Below are positions 50,381-61,690 of a stretch of 64,000 nucleotides of DNA, in pieces. The notes below the pieces were generated by a model. The model saw only the letters and a list, made by a program, of their open reading frames with translations, was not told the DNA's origin and made no database searches. The stretch is from Hydractinia symbiolongicarpus (Eukaryota; Cnidaria; Hydrozoa; Anthoathecata; Hydractiniidae). The position numbers and the translations under genes are program-made. The stretch lies in NCBI RefSeq assembly GCF_029227915.1, contig NC_079876.1, positions 8,310,001-8,374,000 of the forward strand, given 5' to 3'. Each line of letters opens with the position of its first letter. The first letter of the stretch is position 1.

Positions 50381-53000
50381 TTTACACCCTGGGTACTTTC
50401 TTTGTTTACTTTTGACTATACGGGCCGAGTCCGGGATTTACGGGAAATCGCAGGTTTTGGTTTGCCGGCGATTAAACCTTTTTTATTCAGCGTCTCATCA
50501 AAAATGAAAACATTTTTAAAAACTACAAGTCTTATGCGTTTTAATGGTGAAAAAATAATTTAAAAAATCGTTCTGGAAATGAGTTTACTCTCTGGGTACT
50601 TTCTTTGTATACGTTTGACTATACAGGCCGAGTCCGGGATTTACAGGAAATCGCAGGTTTTCGTTTGCCGGCGATTAAACTTCTTTTATTCAGCGTCTCA
50701 TCAAAAATGAAAACATTCTTGAAAACTACAAGTCTCATGCGTTTTAGTGCTGAAAAAATAATTTAAAAAATCGTTCGGGAAATGAGTTTACTCCCTGGGT
50801 ACTTTCTTTGTATACTTTTGACTATGCGGGCCGTGTCCGGGGTTTACGGGAAATGGCGGGTTTTTGTTTGCCGGCGATTAAACTTCTTTTATTCAGCGTC
50901 TCATCAAAAATGAAAACATTTTTAAAAACTACAAGTCTTATGCGTTTTAATGGTGAAAAAAAAATTTAAAAAATCGTTAGGGAAATGAGTTTACTCACTG
51001 GGTACTTTCCTTGTATACTTTTGAATATACGGCCCGAGAACGGGATTTACGGGAAATTGTGGGTTTTCGTTTGCCGGCGATTAAACTTCTTTTATTCAGC
51101 GTCTCATCAAAAATGAAAACATTTTTAAAAACTACAAGTCTCATGGGCTTTAGTGGTGAAATAATAATTTAAAAAATCGTTTGGGAAATGAGTTTACTAC
51201 CTGGGTACTTTCTTTGTATACTTTTGACTATACGGGCCGAGTACGGGATTTACGGGAAATCGCAGGTTTTCGTTTGCCGGCGATTAAACTTCTTTTATTC
51301 AGCGTCTCATCAAAAATGAAAACATTTTTGAAAACTACAAGTCTCATGCGTTTTAGTGGTGAAAAAATAATTTAAAAAATCGTTCGGGAAATGAGTTTAC
51401 ATCCTGGGTACTTTCTTTGTATACTTTTGACTATACGGGCCGAGTCCGGGATTTACGGGAAATCGCAGGTTTTCGTTTGCCGGCGATTAAACCTTTTTTA
51501 TTCAGCGTCTCATCAAAAATGAAAACATTTTTAAAAACTACAAGTCTTATGCGTTTTAATGGTGAAAAAATAATTTAAAAAATCGTTCTGGAAATGAGTT
51601 TACTCTCTGGGTACTTTCTTTGTATACGTTTGACTATACAGGCCGAGTCCGGGATTTACAGGAAATCGCAGGTTTTCGTTTGCCGGCGATTAAACTTCTT
51701 TTATTCAGCGTCTCATCAAAAATGAAAACATTCTTGAAAACTACAAGTCTCATGCGTTTTAGTGCTGAAAAAATAATTTAAAAAATCGTTCGGGAAATGA
51801 GTTTACTCCCTGGGTACTTTCTTTGTATACTTTTGACTATGCGGGCCGTGTCCGGGGTTTACGGGAAATGGCGGGTTTTTGTTTGCCGGCGATTAAACTT
51901 CTTTTATTCAGCGTCTCATCAAAAATGAAAACATTTTTAAAAACTACAAGTCTTATGCGTTTTAATGGTGAAAAAAAAATTTAAAAAATCGTTAGGGAAA
52001 TGAGTTTACTCACTGGGTACTTTCCTTGTATACTTTTGAATATACGGCCCGAGAACGGGATTTACGGGAAATTGCGGGTTTTCGTTTGCCGGCGATTAAA
52101 CTTCTTTTATTCAGCGTCTCATCAAAAATGAAAACATTTTTAAAAACTACAAGTCTCATGGGCTTTAGTGGTGAAATAATAATTTAAAAAATCGTTTGGG
52201 AAATGAGTTTACTCCCTGGGTACTTTCTTTGTATACTTTTGACTATACGGGCCGAGTACGGGATTTACGGGAAATCGCAGGTTTTCGTTTGCCGGCGATT
52301 AAACTTCTTTTATTCAGCGTCTCATCAAAAATGAAAACATTTTTGAAAACTACAAGTCTCATGCGTTTTAGTGGTGAAAAAATAATTTAAAAAATCGTTC
52401 GGGAAATGAGTTTACATCCTGGGTACTTTCTTTGTATACTTTTGACTATACGGGCCGAGTCCGGGATTTACGGGAAATCGCAGGTTTTCGTTTGCCGGCG
52501 ATTAAACCTTTTTTATTCAGCGTCTCATCAAAAATGAAAACATTTTTAAAAACTACAAGTCTTATGCGTTTTAATGGTGAAAAAATAATTTAAAAAATCG
52601 TTCTGGAAATGAGTTTACTCTCTGGGTACTTCCTTTGTATACTTTTGACTATACGGGCCGAGTCCTGGATTTACAGGAAATCGCAGGTTTTCGTTTGCCG
52701 GCGATTAAACTTCTTTTATTCAGCGTCTCATCAAAAATGAAAACATTCTTGAAAACTACAAGTCTCATGCGTTTTAGTGCTGAAAAAATAATTTAAAAAA
52801 TCGTTCGGGAAATGAGTTTACTCCCTGGGTACTTTCTTTGTATACTTTTGACTATGCGGGCCGAGCCCGGGGTTTACGGGAAATGGCGGGTTTTTGTTTG
52901 CCGGCGATTAAACTTCTTTTATTCAGCGTCTCATCAAAAATGAAAACATTTTTAAAAACTACAAGTCTTATGCGTTTTAGTGGTGAAAAAATAATTTAAA
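50380..53000. repeat. Pentamer higher-order repeat (1,015 bp period), about 2.6 copies
   Basis: The unit is R (acatcctggg or acaccctggg, cctttttta), S (ttaatggtg, ctctctggg, tttacagg), T (gtgctg, gactatgcgggcc, ggggtttacgggaaatgg), P (gttagggaaatg, ttgaatatacggcccgag) and Q (catgggct, gtacggg). The P landmark recurs at 50,975 and 51,990, and the cctttttta landmark at 50,477, 51,492 and 52,507, all at 1,015. The last S and T have private variants gtcctgg and cgagcccgggg. Confidence 0.85.
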
Positions 53001-53400
53001 AAATCGTTCTGGAAATGAGTTTACTCACAGGGTACTTTCTTTGTATACATTCGACTATACGGGCCAAGCCCGGGATTTACGGGAAATCGCGGGTTTTCGT
53101 TTTCCGGCGATTAAACCTCTTTCATTAAGCGTCTCATCAAAAATGAAAACATTTTTGAGAACTACAAGTCTCATGCGTTTTAGTGGTGAAAAAATAATTT
53201 AAAAAATCGTTCTGGAAATGAGTTTACTCACAGGGTACTTTCTTTGTATACATTCGACTATACGAGCCAAGCCCGGGATTTACGGGAAATCGCGGGTTTT
53301 CGTTTTCCGGCGATTAAACTTCTTTTATTCAGCGTCTCATCAAAAACGAAAACATTTTTGAAAACTACAAGTCTCATGCGTTTTAGTGGTGAAAAAATAA
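53000..53400. repeat. Island of two left-family monomers
   Basis: Two consecutive monomers carry left-domain variants: cacagggtac, attcgac, ccaagcccggg, gttttccgg, and cctctttcattaag in the first. They lie between a pentamer block and a trimer block of the right family. The second has cgagccaagc (53,264) and aaaaacgaaaac (53,342). Confidence 0.8.
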
Positions 53401-56400
53401 TTTAAAAAATCGTTAGGGAAATGAGTTTACTCACTGGGTACTTTCCTTGTATACTTTTGACTATACGGGCCGAGACCGGGATTTACGGGAAATTGCGGGT
53501 TTTCGATTGCCGGCGATTAAACTTCTTTTATTCAGCGTCTCATCAAAAATGAAAACATTTTTAAAAACTACAAGTCTCATGGGCTTTAGTGGTGAAATAA
53601 TAATTTAAAAAATCGTTTGGGAAATGAGTTTACTCCCTGGGTACTTTCTTTGTATACTTTTGACTATACGGGCCGAGTACGGGATTTACGGGAAATCGCA
53701 GGTTTTCGTTTGCCGGCGATTAAACTTCTTTTATTCAGCGTCTCATCAAAAATGAAAACATTTTTGAAAACTACAAGTCTCATGCGTTTTAGTGGTGAAA
53801 AAATAATTTAAAAAATCGTTCGGGAAATGAGTTTACACCCTGGGTACTTTCTTTGTATACTTTTGACTATACGGGCCGAGTCCGGGATTTACGGGAAATC
53901 GCAGGTTTTCGTTTGACGGCGATTAAACTTTTTTTATTCAGCGTCTCATCAAAAATGAAAACATTTTTAAAAACTACAAGTCTTATGCGTTTTAATGGTG
54001 AAAAAATAATTTAAAAAATCCTTAGGGAAATGAGTTTACTCACTGGGTACTTTCCTTGTATACTTTTGACTATACGGGCCGAGACCGGAATTTACGGGAA
54101 ATTGCGGGTTTTCGATTGCCGGCGATTAAACTTCTTTTATTCAGCGTCTCATCAAAAATGAAAACATTTTTAAAAACTACAAGTCTCATGGGCTTTAGTG
54201 GTGAAATAATAATTTAAAAAATCGTTTGGGAAATGAGTTTACTCCCTGGGTACTTTCTTTGTATACTTTTGACTATACGGGCCGAGTACGGGATTTACGG
54301 AAAATCGCAGGTTTTCGTTTGCCGGCGATTAAACTTCTTTTATTCAGCGTCTCATCAAAAATGAAAACCTTTTTGAAAACTACAAGTCTCATGCGTTTTA
54401 GTGGTGAAAAAATAATTTAAAAAATCGTTCTGGAAATGAGTTTACTCACAGGGTACTTTCCTTGTATACTTTTGACTATACGGGCCGAGACCGGGATTTA
54501 CGGGAAATTGCGGGTTTTCGATTGCCGGCGATTAAACTTCTTTTATTCAGCGTCTCATCAAAAATGAAAACATTTTTAAAAACTACAAGTCTCATGGGCT
54601 TTAGTGGTGAAATAATAATTTAAAAAATCGTTTGGGAAATGAGTTTACTCCCTGGGTACTTTCTTTGTATACTTTTGACTATACGGGCCGAGTACGGGAT
54701 TTACGGGAAATCGCAGGTTTTCGTTTGCCGGCGATTAAACTTCTTTTATTCAGCGTCTCATCAAAAATGAAAACATTTTTAAAAACTACAAGTCTCATGG
54801 GCTTTAGTGGTGAAATAATAATTTAAAAAATCGTTTGGGAAATGAGTTTACTCCCTGGGTACTTTCTTTGTATACTTTTGACTATACGGGCCGAGTACGG
54901 GATTTACGGGAAATCGCAGGTTTTCGTTTGCCGGCGATTAAACTTCTTTTATTCAGCGTCTCATCAAAAATGAAAACATTTTTGAAAACTACAAGTCTCA
55001 TGCGTTTTATTGGTGAAAAAATAATTTAAAAAATCGTTCGGAAAATGAGTTTACACCCTGGGTACTTTCTTTGTATACTTTTGACTATACGGGCCGAGTC
55101 CGGGATTTACGGGAAATCGCAGGTTTTCGTTTGACGGCGATTAAACTTTTTTTATTCAGCGTCTCATCAAAAATGAAAACATTTTTAAAAACTACAAGTC
55201 TTATGCGTTTTAATGGTGAAAAAATAATTTAAAAAATCCTTAGGGAAATGAGTTTACTCACTGGGTACTTTCCTTGTATACTTTTGACTATATGGGCCGA
55301 GACCGGGATTTACGGGAAATTGCGGGTTTTCGTTTGCCGGGGATTAAACTTCTTTTATTCAGCGTCTCATCAAAAATGAAAACATTTTTAAAAACTACAA
55401 GTCTTATGCGTTTTAATGGTGAAAAAATAATTTAAAAAATCGTTCGGGAAATGAGTTTACACCCTGGGTACTTTCTTTGTATACTTTTGACTATACGGGC
55501 CGAGTCCGGGATTTACGGGAAATCGCAGGTTTTCGTTTGACGGCGATTAAACTTTTTTTATTCAGCGTCTCATCAAAAATGAAAACATTTTTAAAAACTA
55601 CAAGTCTTATGCGTTTTAATGGTGAAAAAATAATTTAAAATATCCTTAGGGAAATGAGTTTACTCACTGGGTACTTTCCTTGTATACTTTTGACTATACG
55701 GGCCGAGACCGGGATTTACGGGAAATTGCGGGTTTTCGATTGCCGGCGATTAAACTTCTTTTATTCAGCGTCTCATCAAAAATGAAAACATTTTTAAAAA
55801 CTACAAGTCTCATGGGCTTTAGTGGTGAAAAAATAATTTAAAAAAATCGTTTGGGAAATGAGTTTACTCCCTGGGTACTTTCTTTGTATACTTTTGACTA
55901 TACGGGCCGAGTACGGGATTTACGGGAAATCGCAGGTTTTCGTTTGCCGGCGATTAAACTTCTTTTATTCAGCGTCTCATCAAAAATGAAAACATTTTTG
56001 AAAACTACAAGTCTCATGCGTTTTATTGGTGAAAAAATAATTTAAAAAATCGTTCGGGAAATGAGTTTACACCCTGGGTACTTTCTTTGTATACTTTTGA
56101 CTATACGGGCCGAGTCCGGGATTTACGGGAAATCGCAGGTTTTCGTTTGACGGCGATTAAACTTTTTTTATTCAGCGTCTCATCAAAAATGAAAACATTT
56201 TTAAAAACTACAAGTCTTATGCGTTTTAATGGTGAAAAAATAATTTAAAAAATCCTTAGGGAAATGAGTTTACTCACTGGGTACTTTCCTTGTATACTTT
56301 TGACTATATGGGCCGAGACCGGGATTTACGGGAAATTGCGGGTTTTCGTTTGCCGGGGATTAAACTTCTTTTATTCAGCGTCTCATCAAAAATGAAAACA

Positions 56401-59400
56401 TTTTTAAAAACTACAAGTCTCATGGGCTTTAGTGGTGAAATAATAATTTAAAAAATCGTTTGGGAAATGAGTTTACTCCCTGGGTACTTTCTTTGTATAC
56501 TTTGGACTATACGGGCCGAGTACGGGATTTACGGGAAATCGCAGGTTTTCGTTTGCCGGCGATTAAACTTCTTTTATTCAGCGTCTCATCAAAAATGAAA
56601 ACATTTTTGAAAACTACAAGTCTCATGCGTTTTAGTGGTTAAAAAATGATTTAAAAAATCGTTCGGGAAATGAGTTTACAGCCTGGGTACTTTCTTTGTA
56701 TACTTTTGACTATACGGGCCGAGTCCGGGATTTACGGGAAATCGCAGGTTTTTGTTTGCCGGCGATTAAACCTTTTTTATTCAGCGTCTCATCAAAAATG
56801 AAAACCTTTTTGAAAACTACAAGTCTCATGCGTTTTAGTGGTGAAAAAATAATTTAAAAAATCGTTCTGGAAATGAGTTTACTCACAGGGTACTTTCCTT
56901 GTATACTTTTGACTATACGGGCCGAGACCGGGATTTACGGGAAATTGCGGGTTTTCGATTGCCGGCGATTAAACTTCTTTTATTCAGCGTCTCATCAAAA
57001 ATGAAAACATTTTTAAAAACTACAAGTCTCATGGGCTTTAGTGGTGAAATAATAATTTAAAAAATCGTTTGGGAAATGAGTTTACTCCCTGGGTACTTTC
57101 TTTGTATACTTTTGACTATACGGGCCGAGTACGGGATTTACGGGAAATCGCAGGTTTTCGTTTGCCGGCGATTAAACTTCTTTTATTCAGCGTCTCATCA
57201 AAAATGAAAACATTTTTGAAAACTACAAGTCTCATGCGTTTTAGTGGTGAAAAAATAATTTAAAAAATCGTTCGGGAAATGAGTTTACACCCTGGGTACT
57301 TTCTTTGTATACTTTTGACTATACGGGCCGAGTCCGGGATTTACGGGAAATCGCAGGTTTTCGTTTGACGGCGATTAAACTTTTTTTATTCAGCGTCTCA
57401 TCGAAAATGAAAACATTTTTAAAAACTACAAGTCTTATTCGTTTTAATGGTGAAAAAATAATTTAAAAAATCCTTAGGGAAATGAGTTTACTCACTGGGT
57501 ACTTTCCTTGTATACTTTTGACTATATGGGCCGAGACCGGGATTTACGGGAAATTGCGGGTTTTCGTTTGCCGGGGATTAAACTTCTTTTATTCAGCGTC
57601 TCATCAAAAATGAAAACATTTTTAAAAACTACAAGTCTCATGGGCTTTAGTGGTGAAATAATAATTTAAAAAATCGTTTGGGAAATGAGTTTACTCCCTG
57701 GGTACTTTCTTTGTATACTTTGGACTATACGGGCCGAGTACGGGATTTACGGGAAATCGCAGGTTTTCGTTTGCCGGCGATTAAACTTCTTTTATTCAGC
57801 GTCTCATCAAAAATGAAAACATTTTTGAAAACTACAAGTCTCATGCGTTTTAGTGGTTAAAAAATGATTTAAAAAATCGTTCGGGAAATGAGTTTACACC
57901 CTGGGTACTTTCTTTGTATACTTTTGACTATACGGGCCGAGTCCGGGATTTACGGGAAATCGCAGGTTTTTGTTTGCCGGCGATTAAACCTTTTTTATTC
58001 AGCGTCTCATCAAAAATGAAAACCTTTTTGAAAACTACAAGTCTCATGCGTTTTAGTGGTGAAAAAATAATTTAAAAAATCGTTCTGGAAATGAGTTTAC
58101 TCACAGGGTACTTTCCTTGTATACTTTTGACTATACGGGCCGAGACCGGGATTTACGGGAAATTGCGGGTTTTCGATTGCCGGCGATTAAACTTCTTTTA
58201 TTCAGCGTCTCATCAAAAATGAAAACATTTTTAAAAACTACAAGTCTCATGGGCTTTAGTGGTGAAATAATAATTTAAAAAATCGTTTGGGAAATGAGTT
58301 TACTCCCTGGGTACTTTCTTTGTATACTTTTGACTATACGGGCCGAGTACGGGATTTACGGGAAATCGCAGGTTTTCGTTTGCCGGCGATTAAACTTCTT
58401 TTATTCAGCGTCTCATCAAAAATGAAAACATTTTTGAAAACTACAAGTCTCATGCGTTTTAGTGGTGAAAAAATAATTTAAAAAATCATTCGGGAAATGA
58501 GTTTACACCCTGGGTACTTTCTTTGTATACTTTTGACTATACGGGTCGAGTCCGGGATTTACGGGAAATCGCAGGTTTTCGCTTGACGGCGATTAAACTT
58601 TTTTTATTCAGCGTCTCATCAAAAATGAAAACATTTTTAAAAACTACAAGTCTTATGCGTTTTAATGGTGAAAAAATAATTTAAAAAATCCTTAGGGAAA
58701 TGAGTTTACTCACTGGGTACTTTCCTTGTATACTTTTGACTATACGGGCCGAGACCGGGATTTACGGGAAATTGCGGGTTTTCGATTGCCGGCGATTAAA
58801 CTTCTTTTATTCAGCGTCTCATCAAAAATGAAAACATTTTTAAAAACTACAAGTCTCATGGGCTTTAGTGGTGAAATAATAATTTAAAAAATCGTTTGGG
58901 AAATGAGTTTACTCCCTGGGTACTTTCTTTGTATACTTTTGACTATACGGGCCGAGTACGGGATTTACGGGAAATCGCAGGTTTTCGTTTGCCGGCGATT
59001 AAACTTCTTTTATTCAGCGTCTCATCAAAAATGAAAACATTTTTGAAAACTACAAGTCTCATGCGTTTTAGTGGTGAAAAAATAATTTAAAAAATCGTTC
59101 GGGAAATGAGTTTACACCCTGGGTACTTTCTTTGTATACTTTTGACTATACGGGCCGAGTCCGGGATTTACGGGAAATCGCAGGTTTTCGTTTGACGGCG
59201 ATTAAACTTTTTTTATTCAGCGTCTCATCAAAAATGAAAACATTTTTAAAAACTACAAGTCTTATGCGTTTTAATGGTGAAAAAATAATTTAAAAAATCC
59301 TTAGGGAAATGAGTTTACTCACTGGGTACTTTCCTTGTATACTTTTGACTATACGGGCCGAGACCGGGATTTACGGGAAATTGCGGGTTTTCGTTTGCCG

Positions 59401-59700
59401 GCGATTAAACTTCTTTTATTCAGCGTCTCATCAAAAATGAAAACATTTTTAAAAACTACAAGTCTCATGGGCTTTAGTGGTGAAATAATAATTTAAAAAA
59501 TCGTTTGGGAAATGAGTTTACTCCCTGGGTACTTTCTTTGTATACTTTGGACTATACGGGCCGAGTACGGGATTTACGGGAAATCGCAGGTTTTCGTTTG
59601 CCGGCGATTAAACTTCTTTTATTCAGCGTCTCATCAAAAATGAAAACATTTTTGAAAACTACAAGTCTCATGCGTTTTAGTGGTTAAAAAATGATTTAAA
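53400..59700. repeat. Trimer higher-order repeat P-Q-R (609 bp period)
   Basis: Type Q recurs at 53,617, 54,226, 54,632, 54,835, 55,851, 56,460, 57,069, 57,678, 58,287, 58,896 and 59,505, mostly at 609 bases. P (cttagggaaatg or cacaggg, ccttgtatac, gaccggg) precedes it, and R (acaccctggg, gtccggg, tttgacggcg) follows. The order is broken at 54.2-55.5 kb, where one R is missing, Q is doubled, and one Q is missing between R and P. A second-level hexamer of 1,218 bp is seen through alternating Q copies with ctttggactat. Confidence 0.88.
55860..58670. repeat. 1,218 bp hexamer repeat within the trimer block
   Basis: 55,860-57,450 matches 57,080-58,670 at an offset of 1,218, including P with gactatatgggcc and gccggggatt (56.3 and 57.5 kb), Q with ctttggactat (56,500 and 57,718) and R with ggttaaaaaatg. 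Private sites are acagcctggg (near 56,679), tcatcgaaaat (57,400), cttattcg (57,434) and aaaaaatcattcggg (58,484). Confidence 0.8.
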
Positions 59701-61690
59701 AAATCGTTCGGGAAATGAGTTTACACCCTGGGTACTTTCTTTGTATACTTTTGACTATACGGGCCGAGTCCGGGATTTACGGGAAATCGCAGGTTTTTGT
59801 TTGCCGGCGATTAAACCTTTTTTATTCAGCGTCTCATCAAAAATAAAAACATTTTTAAAAACTACAAGTCTTATGCGTTTTAATGGTGAAAAAATAATTT
59901 AAAAAATCGTTCTGGAAATGAGTTTACTCTCTGGGTACTTTTTTTGTATACTTTTGACTATACGGGCCGAGTCCGGGATTTACAGGAAATCGCAGGTTTT
60001 CGTTTGCCGGCGATTAAACTTTTTTTATTCAGCGTCTCATCAAAATTGAAAACATTCTTGAAAACTACAAGTCTCATGCGTTTTAGTGGTGAAATAATAA
60101 TTTAAAAAATCGTTTGGGAAATGAGTTTACTCCCTGGGTACTTTCTTTGTATACTTTTGACTATACGGGCCGAGTCCAGGATTTACGGGAAATCGCATGT
60201 TTTCGTTTGCCGGCGATTAAACTTCTTTTATTCACCGTCTCATCAAAAATGAAAAGATTTTTAAAAACTGCAAGTCTCATGCGTTTTAGTGCTGAAAAAA
60301 TAATTTAAAAAATCACTCGGGAAATGAGTTTACTCCCTGGGTACTTTCTTTGTATACTTTTGACTATGCGGGCCGAGTCCGGGGTTTACGGGAAATGGCG
60401 GGTTTTTGTTTGCCGGCGATTAAACTTCTTTTATTCAGCGTCTCATCAAAAATGAAAACATTTTTAAAAACTACAAGTCTTATGCGTTTTAGTGGTGAAA
60501 AAATAATTTAAAAAATCGTTCGGGAAATGAGTTTACTCCCTGGGTACTTTCTTTGTATACTTTTGGTTATACGGGCCGAGTCCAGGGTTTACGGGAAATG
60601 GCGGGTTTTCGTTTGCTGGCGATTAAATTTCTTTTATTCAGCGTCTCATCAAAAATGAAAACATTTTTAAAAACTACAAGTCTCATGCGTTTTAGTGGTG
60701 AAAAAATAATTTAAAAAATCGTTCGGGAAATGAGTTTACACCCTGGGTACTTTCTTTGTATACTTTTGACTATACGGGCCGAGTCCGGGATTTACGGGAA
60801 ATCGCAGGTTTTTGTTTGCCGGCGATTAAACCTTTTTTATTCAGCGTCTCATCAAAAATAAAAACATTTTTAAAAACTACAAGTCTTATGCGTTTTAATG
60901 GTGAAAAAATAATTTAAAAAATCGTTCTGGAAATGAGTTTACTCTCTGGGTACTTTTTTTGTATACTTTTGACTATACGGGCCGAGTCCGGGATTTACAG
61001 GAAATCGCAGGTTTTCGTTTGCCGGCGATTAAACTTTTTTTATTCAGCGTCTCATCAAAAATGAAAACATTCTTGAAAACTACAAGTCTCATGCGTTTTA
61101 GTGGTGAAATAATAATTTAAAAAATCGTTTGGGAAATGAGTTTACTCCCTGGGTACTTTCTTTGTATACTTTTGACTATACGGGCCGAGTCCAGGATTTA
61201 CGGGAAATCGCAGGTTTTCGTTTGCCGGCGATTAAACTTCTTTTATTCACCGTCTCATCAAAAATGAAAAGATTTTTAAAAACTGCAAGTCTCATGCGTT
61301 TTAGTGCTGAAAAAATAATTTAAAAAATCACTCGGGAAATGAGTTTACTCCCTGGGTACTTTCTTTGTATACTTTTGACTATGCGGGCCGAGTCCGGGGT
61401 TTACGGGAAATGGCGGGTTTTTGTTTGCCGGCGATTAAACTTCTTTTATTCAGCGTCTCATCAAAAATGAAAACATTTTTAAAAACTACAAGTCTTATGC
61501 GTTTTAGTGGTGAAAAAATAATTTAAAAAATCGTTCGGGAAATGAGTTTACTCCCTGGGTACTTTCTTTGTATACTTTTGGTTATACGGGCCGAGTCCAG
61601 GGTTTACGGGAAATGGCGGGTTTTCGTTTGCTGGCGATTAAATTTCTTTTATTCAGCGTCTCATTAAAAATGAAAACATTTTTAAAAACT
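59700..61690. repeat. Second pentamer type, two copies (1,015 bp)
   Basis: The unit is R, S (ttaatggtg, ctctctgggtactttttttg), U (gtccagg, accgtctc, aaaagatttt, actgcaag), T (aaatcactcggg, gactatgcgggcc) and V (cttttggttatacggg, gctggcgattaaattt). It occurs twice at an offset of 1,015 (for example 60,310 and 61,325, 60,561 and 61,576). The pentamer differs in composition from the one at 50.4-53.0 kb, although R, S and T are shared. Private differences are gcatgttttcg (60,196) and aaaattgaaaac (60,043) in the first copy and tcattaaaaatg (61,662) in the second. Confidence 0.85.
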
